Shown piece by piece: positions 11,464 through 21,594 of a DNA stretch of 64,000 bases. Location: assembly GCA_018340805.1 (NCBI GenBank), contig JACMZG010000008.1:79614042-79678041 (forward strand), written 5' to 3'. Source of the stretch: Microvelia longipes (taxonomy: Eukaryota > Arthropoda > Insecta > Hemiptera > Veliidae). Position 1 is the first letter of the stretch. Every line of letters starts with the position of its first letter. The position numbers and the translations under genes are program-made. Below the pieces are notes generated by a model, which saw only the letters and a program-made list of their open reading frames with translations, searched no databases and was not told where the DNA came from.

Positions 11464-11655
11464 CTTATCAAGGATCTTTAATCAAGGAAATGACCCCATA
11501 AAGATTTATATGATAGAGAAATAAATGTAAACTTACCTTCTCCAGCAAGGTTACTATTGTTAAAGGAGCAACACGCAGGTTTTGTGACAAGGAGAAGTTG
11601 ATTTCAACATGTAATAACACTTCAGGACAAATAAAAAATTTAAATGACAAATCTT
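11464..11655 (-). repeat. Family D relic with a splice-donor-like site
   Basis: On the minus strand this matches part of the 43085-43515 element: AACCTGCGTGTTGCTCC, then GAGAAGGTAAGTTT, CTATCATATAAAT, GGGGTCATTTCC and AAAGATCCTTG. Both copies keep GAAG followed by GTAAGTTT, a good 5' splice-site consensus, so the parent element may have had an exon ending there. A 60-codon minus frame crosses it but resembles no transposase I know. Confidence 0.5.
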
Positions 11656-11833
11656 GTTGCTGTTCTCAAAAACCTGTCCTGAAGTTTAAGCCGAGGGAAC
11701 CATTATATTTAGCTCAGAACGTAGCCGAGGGTTTATAGGGATGCTTCCTGAGGCAAAGCCGAGAGAACCAACAAGTTTACTCCCAAGGTGTAGCCGAGGG
11801 AGGAAATTAAAGAGGGGTGTAATTACTGTTTCC

Positions 11834-12424
11834 TATCGTGGTACATACAAGCTTTTTCCTCTAAAAGGGAGAAAATTTTAACAAATCTAACTTATATTTT
11901 ATTTATACATACAAAGTATTGCTTAGTTTAAAATCTTTTACTACTTTCTCTCTTTAATAACACTAACTACTCATCAAAACCACAAAATTGTTATTTACCC
12001 AACAACAAATGAGAAAAAAACGCAGATAAATGAAAAAATACAGGGTTTGGCTTACTTAGTCATCATTCAGTTTTAAAAAATAATACAGTACTGCCAAAAA
12101 TTAAATTTTACTTTTAATTTAAAAACAACACTGAATTTTTAAAAGAATGCCTTCCGAGCAATAAAAATATTTATCAAGTTATCTTCGTTATATTTTATAT
12201 TTTTGCGCATCTTTCTTCTTTTTGGTATTTCATAAAACAAAAGTTTTTAGTATAAGTATAACTACAACACTGTCGAACATAATTATTTTAGACCAAAAAC
12301 AAATAATATGAAGAAACAAAAGAAACTATTTGTTTGTTTATAGTTTGTTGGTTTACTTTTGAGTTAATAAAGTTATGAGTTAATAAAAGGTTAAACATTT
12401 AAAAAAACAGGCCATTTTCGTCCC
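11834..12424. other. Unassigned A-rich stretch
   Basis: A-rich sequence with many AAAAA and TTTAAA runs; no repeat family, RNA or coding signal recognised. Confidence 0.5.
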
Positions 12425-12505
12425 TTAAAATAAGGGTGCGAAGTTAGCATAGCAAATCCAATGTGATGAGGAAAAGTTCCGAGGTACCCTATACCAGCTT
12501 ATCGT
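12425..12505 (+). repeat. Family L tail fragment (L3)
   Basis: GCGAAGTTAGCATAGCAAAT, then CCAATGTGATGAGGAAAAGT and CCGAGGTACCCTATACC match the L tail (ATGAGCGTAGCGAATCCGAT, GATGAGGAATAGTTACGAGG in related copies). Confidence 0.6.
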
Positions 12506-13344
12506 TAGCTGATCATTGTTATATCACAGATATTACGCCTAACTTTCTGAGTATATTGTTCTCGTACAGATTATTTGATTTCTTCTTGATTTCGCATCAC
12601 TATCATCTCTAAATACAACATCTCTTAAAATATAACCGATCGTATTTTTATATCTCCATCTGATACTTCTTTAAATTCAACCAAGCATAAAAAAATATCG
12701 AGAGATATTTCAATCAGACGCGAGGTTTCCTATCAAACATTCACATGCAGACATGATTAATCCGTTCTATATTAGTCTGTCGGGGGCTGATGACCTCGAA
12801 GTCACTATCAGCCCGGACGTGATTGCTACGCATAATCTCTGCTGATAGGCCATTAATGGCAAGGCTAATTATAACTCTCTTTTATTGTTTATTTTTACGC
12901 TATGATTTATTCGTAGTATGCAGCTGTTAATTAAATATGACTGTAGTTATGTCACTTAGTCATGGCTATTTAAATCTTGAAGTGCACTGTTTAAATATTT
13001 GTTCTTTACTTTTGATTAATTTTATAAGTATAAAAATAGAGATGGATAGAACTCTTACGGTTATTTTGCCAAATCGAGTCGAATTACTTTAGATTTTTTT
13101 TCTTGCTAAAAAAATTTGACAAACACTCAGTAAAAATCACTTTGAGTTTGCAAGTATGAAATAGAAGTCATAACTAAGAAATAAGCGTCATTTTCATAAT
13201 GAAAATTCGCTAAAATTGCCGAGAGTATTGTCTCACACATTATTACATTACCTTGTATTTCCTCATCATTAGACTTTACTATTTGCCAAGGTAAAAATAC
13301 GTAGTATTGTTTAGGTCATACATTTATTAGCTCTAATCTGTTTT
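12506..13344. other. Unassigned; one hairpin and one AGCG/CGCT terminal motif
   Basis: 12784-12814 forms a hairpin with stem GGGCTGAT / ATCAGCCC, the only GC-rich piece. 13183-13212 (AGCGTCATTTTCATAATG then AAAATTCGCT) repeats the right end of H2 and may mark the end of an eroded relative. No gene is visible. Confidence 0.5.
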
Positions 13345-13625
13345 ATTCACCTTTATAACTTAAATTATTTTTCGGATATCACAACTACACCTATAGACTG
13401 ATTTTGTAACTACATATATAGACTGACGAAGTTTCAACTCTCTAGCATAAATACACTGGGACCTACGATAACACACACTAACATACAGACATACAACTTT
13501 GTGAATACTTCTCAGGAGGTCTTAAAAACACTTGGAACGGATAATTCTGGGTGCATCTTGGTTTCGAATTTTTCACAAACACAATACTTTTTTCCTATAC
13601 CTACGGTATAAATGAGGAAGAGTAA
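13345..13625 (-). repeat. Family L head fragment, inverted (L4)
   Basis: Reverse-complement head: CAAACACAATACTTTTTTCC, then TACCTACGGTATAAATGAGG, preceded by CTTAAAAACACTTGGAACGG and ATAATTCTGG. Sequence left of 13345 no longer aligns. Confidence 0.65.
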
Positions 13626-13864
13626 AAACCAAATAATTTAAAGGATTAAGGATATTTCAAAGGATTATTGGTATGATCTCACTTATTCCTTTATCGTGAT
13701 GTGTCAAGGTTGTGATTATCGTTTGATGTTTCTGAGTCAGCATTGTTTTTTTAACCTTTTTTTTTGTTAAACATGAACTATATAAGAAACATACAATTCT
13801 TTTGGGTGTTAATAAAACAGTTGTTTACATAAAATATTTTACAAGAAAGCAATCGTTTCCAAGG

Positions 13865-14115
13865 AAAATTGCTTGAATTAATCCACATAATATCGACAGA
13901 ATATCGAGGGGCACGGTAGTGCTCTCGCTAAGTCCAGCGGCTACGGGTGTACCATCCTTTACAGGAAGCATCTCGAGGATATTTTCACCCCTCATATCTT
14001 TTTATTAAGGCCATTAAAAATATAATTTTAATATTAACTAAAAGATCTTGTTAAGCATCTATCACATCCATTCTATCGAATTTCATATCTTTAACCATTC
14101 ACTGGTGTGAGAATA
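13865..14115 (+). repeat. Family E repeat (E1)
   Basis: Matches 24600-24850 in opposite orientation: GGGCACGGTAGTGCTCTCGC, GGGTGTACCATCCTTTACAG, GAAGCATCTCGAGG, TTTTTATTAAGGCCATTAAA, ACTAAAAGATCTTGTTAAGC, and TTCATATCTTTAACCATTCA. No conserved open frame. Confidence 0.7.
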
Positions 14116-14119
14116 CACC

Positions 14120-14345
14120 TGAATATATTATTATATTTTATGTCTACACTCTATACAAGATGTTTAGTACTAAACTACCTTAAGCTGCGTGATGGCCAAG
14201 TCACAAAGTGAAACCGCTAAGACCTCATATATTTACAAGCATTATTGGAATCATACGACTTGGTTTATTCAATGATCGCACAACTTTTTACGCTAAACTT
14301 GGCTCTTTTTTACATGCATGTGTTTTTGTTGGGATTAAATGGACT
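14120..14345 (+). repeat. Family F repeat, single arm (F1)
   Basis: Shares CTACACTCTATACAAGATGT, GCGTGATGGCCAAGTCACAA, ATACGACTTGGTTTATTCAA and TGTGTTTTTGTTGGGATT with each arm of the inverted pair at 23800-24225. Only one orientation is present. Confidence 0.7.
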
Positions 14346-14544
14346 TATATAAGTCCATAAGAATTGTTATTTGTCACATTAGTTTTAAAATTCCTGAATA
14401 ACACTGGTTGTACCATTTAATAAAATGTGAGTTGACTTTTGGTTAGTTTTGTGCGAAAGGTCCGAAACAGCCAAATAGTATATGTTTTTATAATCGATTG
14501 CTAGCTAATCTCAAGGAGAATAATTAACTACAAATAATCACTTT

Positions 14545-14700
14545 GTACGAGAAACACTTAGAAAATTTAGCTTGTAAAGTGTTATCTGGGAACTGTTCCA
14601 TCATTGGGCATACTTCATAAATGGCTCGACATTATGTAATGATGTCCCTTACTGTTTCTTTACGTTTAATACAAAAGGGTGCCAACAGAGCCGAAATCCT
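14545..14700 (+). repeat. Family P half element (P2)
   Basis: CTGGGAACTGTTCCATCATT, ATGGCTCGACATTATG, then CTGTTTCTTTACGTTTAA and GGGTGCCAACAGAGCC correspond to the left arm and centre of family P, more diverged than P1 or P4. Confidence 0.6.
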
Positions 14701-14780
14701 GAGAAATATAAAGTGAAGAATTTGCCAGAGACGAGAGGAGCTTTCTAACTGCCATAATGCTTGGTATGCTAAACTTATGT

Positions 14781-15262
14781 ATTATTTGATACGACCGAGT
14801 TTGGATAAAATGTAAAGTAATGACACAGTACAATTAAGCGAGAGACATTTAGAAATATAACAAGCAAAAACATTTAGAAATATAACAAGCAAAATGCAAT
14901 GTTACACATGGTAACTATTTCATCATTCGACATTCCTCATTATTGATGGTTTGACATAATGTCATGTCCCACTCTGTTTTCTTACGCCTAACTCAACGGG
15001 CCCCCGCCAGAGCCATGTATTGTGTCAACATTCATGTTTTGAAAAACTCGGTGGTATCGGTAGGAAAGAACCGGTCGTCTCTAGTGAATAATTCAGTTAT
15101 TTTTTTTTTCTCGAAATTTTAAGGGAAGGGTAGAGTGAGTTCAGGCTCTCTCAGCCACCTAATTAATGATTTAGACGTAACGAAACAGAGTTGGATATGA
15201 TATTATGTTGAGCCATGTTGCTTATTTCTAGGTGACACTCGCTCGATGGTATTGTGTTAACT
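14781..15262. repeat. Family P element, rearranged (P3)
   Basis: The left arm (14781-15010) has a tandem duplication, CATTTAGAAATATAACAAGC twice. After the GGGCCCCCGCC centre an end-like piece appears early (15035), and a right-arm remnant follows at 15165-15262 (TTAGACGTAACGAAACAGAG, then ATTATGTTGAGCC). The right arm is therefore broken up. Confidence 0.6.
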
Positions 15263-15714
15263 ATTTTTTTTTTGCTAAACCAAAAAATGTTTTGCCAACC
15301 TGCGACTTGGCTTAACCCAAGATTTCACCCTTCTATCGAATTTTCATTTCGAAATAAACCTTATGAATTTTTCGCCAGTCCTGACGGGGCACTGCCGTGC
15401 CATCAGACAAATAAACATTTTAATATCACTTCAAATAAATTTTTATTATCTCTACAAAATAAACGAAAGAAACTCAAATTGTTTTATGAAATTTTTCAAT
15501 CCATTTGTGAGACAAAGCTTTTATATTTATACTCTCCGCAAGAAAAGTTATCCGAGTTGTATTATTTTGTAGTTTCATTGTTTAGTCTACATTGTCGGGC
15601 ATTTTGAAAAAGTTATCTTACCTGAGCTGACATCTCTATTGTCTGTTACTCTTTGTCTCTGATCACGTGCTCTTCTATTCGTCTGTAAATGATCTTCTAG
15701 TGCAAGTCCAGGTT
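15263..15714. other. Mostly unassigned; family E fragment
   Basis: 15325-15400 carries TTCTATCGAATTTTCATTTC and GACGGGGCACTGCCGTGCC, as in the E copies. A 117-codon plus-strand frame (15254-15607) runs through this fragment and into P3, so I do not count it as a gene. Confidence 0.45.
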
Positions 15715-15800
15715 CTTTTAGCGAATTTCCTTTGGGAAAAAATTCGCTAATGGGATAGGCGTCATGGCGGAATTCGAACCTCGGACCACGACACAAATCC
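15715..15800 (-). repeat. Hairpin terminus with a tRNA-like B box
   Basis: 15718-15750 folds as AGCGAATTTCCTTTGGG / AAAAAATTCGCT. On the minus strand the adjacent GAGGTTCGAATTCC resembles the RNA polymerase III B box (GGTTCGANTCC). This may be the end of a tRNA-derived or foldback element; no full cloverleaf is present. Confidence 0.35.
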
Positions 15801-15838
15801 GTTTCAGAGGTCCCTAATGACGAAAAAAAAATTTTCGC

Positions 15839-15844
<6 letters not shown>

Positions 15845-15912
<68 letters not shown>

Positions 15913-15916
15913 ATAA

Positions 15917-15958
<42 letters not shown>

Positions 15959-16008
15959 GTTATATAATATATATACATATATAATATATATATATTATAT
16001 ATTATTTT
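15845..16008. repeat. (TA)n microsatellite
   Basis: About 164 bp of TA with several ATAATA and TGTATA interruptions. Confidence 0.95.
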
Positions 16009-16029
16009 CTAGACACTTTCTTGTAACAC

Positions 16030-16225
16030 TCTAATCTTTCGAACGGATTAATATTTTTTAACCAAACTTGGTGCAAAAATCAACCTTCGGGAGGACACGA
16101 ACCCTATTGAAAACCAGGGTTTTGTGACGTCATTAACCCGGTTTGCTGAGTCAGCGAAATTTTCAAAAAATCAGCAAAATTCAGGGTTAATATTTTTTGC
16201 CGCGAAAAAGGTCAATATTTATGTT
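16030..16225 (+). repeat. Relative of family L, middle part (L5)
   Basis: CTTTCGAACGGATTAATATT and CTTGGTGCAAAAATCAACC match 39095-39245. TGTGACGTCATTAACCCGG, then GAGTCAGCGAAATTTTC matches the L middle region (ATGACGTCATTAACCC, GACTCAGCGAAAATTTC in other copies). Confidence 0.55.
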
Positions 16226-16229
16226 TTGT

Positions 16230-16619
16230 GAGACGCTGAATTGAATGAAACCGGTCCGAAGTCGATACGACCACTCTAAGTTACCAAAAAGTCGAAAAAA
16301 TCACAAAAAATATAGAAAACCAACATTACGGTCGTTGAAAATTAAATTTCGAGTAGGGTGTCGTTTTCAATGGTTTTTGGGCCTCTGAGTTGAATGGCAG
16401 TGGTCCGGAGTCAATACGACCACTCAAACTTAGGGTACCTGGGTTCACATCCTGGAAGGGTCGATAATTTTTTATCGTTTTTTTTTTACTAAATATAAGT
16501 TTACAACTAGAAAATAATTCTGGCGCGGTAGTCCGCATGTCGGGCGAATTTCCTTTGGATGCGAGCTCTCAAACCCAGAGTACCTGGTTCAAATCCTAGT
16601 AGGGACAATAATTTTTTAT
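16230..16619 (+). repeat. Direct repeat plus tRNA-like promoter boxes
   Basis: GAATTGAATGAAACCGGTCC with ATACGACCACTC (16242-16283) recurs as GAGTTGAATGGCAGTGGTCC with ATACGACCACTC (16386-16425). Further on, TGGCGCGGTAG (16521-16531) resembles a pol III A box and GGTTCAAATCC (16586-16596) is a near-perfect B box about 65 bp downstream. This suggests a tRNA-derived SINE head next to the foldbacks; a TTTTTTTT run follows at 16622. Confidence 0.45.
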
Positions 16620-17397
16620 CGTTTTTTTTTATCTAATATAGTTTACAACTAAAAATAATTCTGGCGTGGTGGTCCGCATGTCGGCGAATTTCCTTTGGAT
16701 GCGTGTTTTCCGTGCTTTTTACATTATATAAGTTTACAACTAGTAAATAAATAATTCCGGCGCGGTGGTCCGCTGTCGGGCGAATTTCATTTAGAATGCG
16801 TGTTTCCGTGCTAAACAACCCATTTCTTGCTTATGCAAGAACCATGCCCATTGCGTGGTTCCGGTTCATGCTTTAGAACCTAAGCAGTTACTCAATTGTC
16901 AAGCACTGCTCGTAACTAATTTTTTCTGTATTTTCCAAAGGAAATGCGCTAAAACCTTTAAAGATAACTGACTAAGCTTAAAGATAAGTAACTAAGCTTT
17001 AAACTAGTGCAAATAATAGTGCGTACTTCTAATTTTAGAGGCATAGTTTTGTACAACTGGATGATTATGCGCATTTCCTTTGGAAAATACAGACAAAATG
17101 AGTTACGAGCAGTGCTTGACAATTGAGTAACTGCTTAGGTTCTAAAGCATGAACCGGAACCACGCAATGGGCATGGTTCTTGCATAAGCAAGTAATAGGT
17201 TGTTTAGCACGGAAACACGCATTCTAAATGAAATTCGCCCGACAGCGGACCACCGCGCCGGAATTATTTATTTACTAGTTGTAAACTTATATAATGTAAA
17301 AAGCACGGAAACACGCATCCAAAGGAAATTCGCTCGACATGCGGACCACCGCGCCAGAATTATTTTTAGTTGTAAACTTATATTAGATAAAAAAAAA
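16620..17397. mobile_element. Giant foldback structure 1
   Basis: Two arms of about 330 bp (16620-16949 and 17069-17397) are inverted near-copies around a ~119-bp spacer with TAACTGACTAAGCTTAAAGA. Arms contain GGCGCGGTGGTCCGC, GCGTGTTTCCGTGC, TTGCTTATGCAAGAACCATG, TCAAGCACTGCTCGTAAC and TTTTCCAAAGGAAATGCGC. Open frames of 61 and 87 codons in the arms are mirror images of one another and not genes. It resembles a foldback DNA transposon without transposase. Confidence 0.85.
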
Positions 17398-18073
17398 TTC
17401 TGGCGCGGTGGTCCGCATGTCGGGCGAATTTCCTTTGATGGTGTTTCCGTGCTTTTTATATAAGTTTACAAACTACTAAATAAATAATTCCGGCGCGGTG
17501 GTCCGCTGTCGGGCGAATTTCATTTAGAATACGTGTTTCCGTGCTAAACAACCATTTTTCTTGCTTATGCAAGAACCATGCCCATTGCGTGGTTCTAGAA
17601 CCTAAGCAGTTACTCAATTGTCAAGCACTGCTCGTAACTCATTTGTCTGTATTTTCCAAAGGAAATGCGCTAAAACCTTTAAAGATAACTGACTAAGCTT
17701 AAAGATAAGTAACTAAGCTTTAAACTAGTGCAAATAATAGAGCGTACTTCTAATTTTAGAGGCATAGTTTTGTGCAACCAACTGGATAGTTATGCGCATT
17801 TCCTTTGGAAAATACAGACAAAATGAGTTACGAGCAGTGCTTGACAATTGAGTAACTGCTTAGGTTCTAGAACCACGCAATGGGCATGGTTCTTGCATAA
17901 GCAAGAAAATGGTTGTTTAGCACGGGAAACACGTATTCTAAATGAAATTCGCCCGACAGCGGACCACCGCGCCGGAATTATTATTTAGTAGTTGTAAATT
18001 ATTATATAAAAAGCACGGAAACACGCATCAAAGGAAATTCGCCCGACATGCGGACCACCGCGCCAGAATTATT
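17398..18073. mobile_element. Giant foldback structure 2, tandem copy
   Basis: Starts where structure 1 ends and repeats its layout: arms 17398-17670 and 17794-18073 around a ~123-bp spacer nearly identical to the first. The arms are shorter because the GTTCCGGTTCATGCTTTA piece is deleted symmetrically from both. The symmetric deletion suggests arm-to-arm copying or duplication of an already shortened form. Confidence 0.85.
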
Positions 18074-18354
18074 TGTATATTATCACGTACAGCCTTGTTT
18101 TGCTGTAATATTTTCAGATTTGTTTTTTATAAGATCCCTTACAGTCTTTTCTTCAAATACAAAAGTTCTTGGGATCGCATCCCAGTCTGTGTTTATAGTT
18201 TTTACTACACTACATATGTAGTGTATGTTAGCAATATGTTAGCACTATAACATGGAAAACGTGGTTACACCTATTTCCAAGTATTTTAAATTTATACAAA
18301 ATAAAAGTACAATTAAAATTTACTTTTTAAGTATTTTTAAGACCTCCTAAGCGG

Positions 18355-18838
18355 GGTTTGATTATCGTTTTAGAGCTAGTGAGTTGAAACTTAGTATGGA
18401 AATGAATTTTTAGGTCTAGTCACACACTTACAGACAGACAACTTAGTGCAAACCATTGAGATATATTACTAAAATGGCCCTATTGGTTGAATTTTGAAAC
18501 ACCAGAAAAGTAACCTGACCTGACATTCGTTATCATTATAATCAAATAAACGGAGCAAAAAACAGTAAATTATATGGTAGAATGTTTAAAATACAAATCA
18601 CAACACAAACAATGTGTGGGAAACAGAAAACAATTGATTTATTATGACCTTAACTTCCTCTTGGAGGAGGTTTCAATAAGCTTACACAGAGCCCCTAAGA
18701 GCCCTAAAAAGATGTGTCAGGCCTCTTAATGTATTAAGATAGGCCATGCCCCCTCTAGTATATAAATCTATGGTGCAAACTACTTAGGAGTTCTTAAAAA
18801 CATATGAAACGGATAATTCTGGTGACATCCATTTCCTA
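18355..18838 (-). repeat. Family L head part, inverted, split by MITE Q2 (L6)
   Basis: GAGTTGAAACTTAGTATGG with GACAGACAACTTAGTGCAAA left of the MITE, and ACTTAGGAGTTCTTAAAAAC, ATGAAACGGATAATTCTGG right of it, together give the reverse complement of the L head. It abuts L7 at a near-perfect 33-bp palindrome (18830-18862). Confidence 0.75.
18454..18772. mobile_element. Family Q MITE inserted in family L (Q2)
   Basis: A 319-bp element flanked by the 8-bp direct repeat GTGCAAAC (18446-18453 and 18773-18780). Removing the element and one repeat restores L sequence, so the insertion is younger than this L copy. The left TIR is CATTGAGATATATTACTA; the right ends TATAAATCTATG. Interior matches Q1 (CCCTATTGGTTGAATTTTG, CAAACAATGTGTGGGAAAC, AGGCCTCTTAATG). 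Confidence 0.88.
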
Positions 18839-19265
18839 TATACCGTAGGTATATAGGAAATGTATTGTGTTTGCGAAAAAAACCGAAACCGGGATGAAAT
18901 TGGAATTATCCGTTTTAGGCGTTTTAAGGCCCTACTGAGTGGTTTTTGCAAAGTTGTCGTCTGTATGTGTGTGTGTCTGTTGTCATCGTACCGCCCAGTG
19001 TATTTATGCTTGAGAGTTGAAATTTTGTACAAAAATCAGTCTACCGCTGTAGTTGTGCTATTTGGAAGATAATTTTTTTATGTCGTCACTAACCCGCAAT
19101 AATGACTCAGCGAAAATTTCAAAAAATTATTAAAACGCGGAAAAATGATGCGATCGAATTGAGATTTAGCACGTACGAAGAAGACTAACATATGTGCTAA
19201 GTTTCATCTCATTATCAGCATTTGTTTAATTTTTATCGAACGACTTGTGTACGTAGAAAATGGTC
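18839..19265 (+). repeat. Family L head and middle (L7)
   Basis: Forward copy: GGAAATGTATTGTGTTTGCG, AAACCGAAACCGGGATG, GTGTCTGTTGTCATCGTACC, TCAGTCTACCGCTGTAGTTG, AACCCGCAATAATGACTCAG and CATCTCATTATCAGCATTTG. It stops near 19265, before the 5S-like part. The overlapping open frames on both strands are not conserved among copies. Confidence 0.8.
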
Positions 19266-19879
19266 CGATTGAAGGGCGATGACAATATGCTAAATACATG
19301 ATACTTTGCCTTATGATAACAAATAATACGAAACAACAACAATGTGGCCGCGATGTTGCCCGAGGGACCAACTGAGGGCCCGTATTTTAATATCTTGTCT
19401 TGGGTCTATGCCATTATTACGGCTTCACTTAGGTACACTTAGTATCCGTTTTAGATTTAACATAAATTTAATAATTGGTATATAATTGGTATTTAAGGGC
19501 CTTTTGTATAAATATACCAAAAACCCTTATGGCTGTAAAGCACTTAGACCTGTTTTGAACCTAGACTTAAACTTGGACCTATTTTTCAATTCAGATAGCA
19601 GAACGTGATCTCAATATATCATTGTAGCTCTATGTGGAGTTTCTAAAAGTAATCCTTTTGAGCTGTGATGACTTGTTGTGAAGCGAAGAGTATTGCTAAA
19701 TTGTCATTACCAAAAATTTGACTCATTATCAACTTTAAATTTAGGAATCATGGAAAGTCTTTGAGAAAGAAAATGCTATTTAAAAAAATAGAACATAAAA
19801 TTTGATATGTTTCTTGCCCCCAGAAGCCAAGACTCACTTATAAATGTGTGTTATATTCTTTTAAATTGCTATTAAATAG
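19266..19879. other. Unassigned stretch
   Basis: Sequence of more mixed composition (for instance TGGCCGCGATGTTGCCCGAG at 19346). No frame, splice pair or known RNA motif could be supported. Confidence 0.45.
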
Positions 19880-19893
19880 TAAGTCTTTGTATA

Positions 19894-20467
19894 TGGAGTC
19901 ACTCGTGGTGTAGTGGTTAAGGTACGTGGCCAATACACAGAATGAATGGACTTCAAACTTCCTAGTTTATTTAGTCATGGGTTCAATGCCAGCACGGGCC
20001 TCTGGGATTTTTATGAGAGATAACAATTCTGCTTACCACGTCCTTCAGAAGGACTCGAGCCTGTGCGTTGTCAGATACTCGTTGAAGATCCCCTACCCTA
20101 AATGAATTTGGGTATAGGCAAAATTTATGACCCTCATAGTAGGATTCATTATAATACTATAGTGTGTCTACCTTGTAATTTAAACTGTATGGAGGTTTTG
20201 GTTTAACAGCGAAGGCACGTGTTGTTCCTTGTTTTCACTAGACTATATAATTCAGTGGAAATATGTATGATTGCTTGGAAAAAGCATGAGAGTAACCGTA
20301 GAAATTCACAGCTCTTCTGTGTAGATTAGATGAAATATACCTACACTTGAAATTAAAAGGAGTAGAACACTATCTTAGGGAGCTGGCAAAAAGGGCCCAA
20401 CAACGTGGCCTACTTGCCTGGTAGTTACTACCACTCCCCCCCCCCGCCATATTACTACTACTACTAC
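19894..20467 (+). mobile_element. Full-length tRNA-derived SINE (family A)
   Basis: A 574-bp retroposon bounded by the 14-bp direct repeat TAAGTCTTTGTATA (19880-19893 and 20468-20481). The head has an A-box-like GTGGTGTAGTGGTTAAGG (19905-19922) and a B-box-like GGGTTCAATGCC (19979-19990). The body has CCTTCAGAAGGACTCGAGCC and GTGCGTTGTCAGATACTCG, a 3' region with GCTCTTCTGTGTAGATTAGA and AAAAAGGGCCCAACAACG, a run of C, and a (TAC)n tail. Mobilisation would need an unlinked LINE reverse transcriptase. Confidence 0.85.
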
Positions 20468-20481
20468 TAAGTCTTTGTATA

Positions 20482-21243
20482 GATTTTTTCATAAATCTAC
20501 TTGTGTAATCGTCCGAAATAAATGTAATTGACTTTACTTAACCCTATCTTAGTGCGTGTTATCGTAAAGTTACCCCCAACTTACTTAAGTTACCACACAC
20601 ACACAAATTCTTCCATGTCACGAAATAGGTAAAGTCAATCTATGTGACTGACGTAATCGAACCCCCTTTGTTCGAATTAATATATATTTTCCTAATACAT
20701 ATTACGATCGAGTAATATTTATGTAAGTAGAAAAAAAGGTATTATATTTGTGTTTAAGAAGGAATTTTTCGTTGGTAATTTATTCTGGGAGGTTTTCCGT
20801 GTCACGAGGGGATTCAGCTTCTTTTCACTAAAAATTTCCCCTCACTCCGCTTAGTTAGAATTGGTAATGTCGCCTTGAATTGTAGTGGAATTATTCTTAT
20901 AAGGGTTTAACTCAGGGAGCGCCATCTGGCCCTTACTTCTTATAAACCTTTTGAGAACGAGTGTATTTTTAAACACCTTTTTTGTTCTCCTCAATATACT
21001 TGACTTTAGTATTGTATTATTATTCGCTTGTTCTTTTTATAAATTATTTGGCGTAGAGGGGGTTTTAAATTAAAACAAGAGTTTTAAATACATTGAATAA
21101 TTAATATGGCAAAAAGACATTCTTAACTTAATTTTTTGTACTGGGTGCACCAAATATCCTACGTTTTTTGATATGTTGGATTCTTTATTTAAATGTATAT
21201 CAATATTTGTCTTGAAAATGTTCTTCAATAATCTTAGCTTTCA
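20482..21243. other. Unassigned; slightly richer in GC
   Basis: 20580-20610 has an (AC)n run. 20790-20960 (CGTGTCACGAGGGGATTCAG, GGGAGCGCCATCTGGCCC) is less AT-rich than its surroundings, but no open frame longer than about 60 codons covers it. Confidence 0.45.
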
Positions 21244-21594
21244 TAATAGTTATTTATACACCAAAGGAGTGAATAATGCTATTATTACCCTTAGCAGTTA
21301 GATGGTTCTTAAGGCAAAGCCGAGGGATTTATAACTATTAACTCCCGAGGCTTTCTTAAGCCATTATAATTTTTTTTGGTCCGGCTCCCCTCATACACTT
21401 TTGGGGTTCGCCCTGGGGGAAGTGTTACAAAAATGGTCCCCTTTATGTATGTAGTGGACACCTTTCCCAAAAACAATGGATATAATTGACTCTATGGCTC
21501 TAACCATTTTTCTCCCTTGGGAGTGAAAAGTGCTTCTTAACTTCCAAAAAGCAAGTCAATAAACTTTACATTATACACCGTTTGGAGATAAATA
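21244..21594 (+). repeat. Family C repeat (C1)
   Basis: Shorter partner of C2: starts ATAATAGTTATTTATACACC, contains GGCAAAGCCGAGGGATTTAT and AACTATTAACTCCCGAGGC, a CTTTTGGGGTTCGCCCTGG segment, TTCTCCCTTGGGAGTGAAAA (one unit of the element expanded in C2), and ends ACTTTACATTATACACCG, GGAGATAAAT. Confidence 0.8.

Larger units (their letters stand above)
10583..11833. repeat. Inverted pair of family R arms enclosing other repeats
   Basis: About 92 bp at 10583-10675 (GGAAACAGTAATTACACCCC ... GGCTTTGCTTCAGGAA) reappear inverted at 11742-11833 with only a few differences. The 1.07-kb interior holds the smaller TIR element K1 and a family D relic. This could be one composite transposon or two opposite copies. 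The 106-codon plus frame at 10564-10884 spans repeat sequence and is not taken as a gene. Confidence 0.75.
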
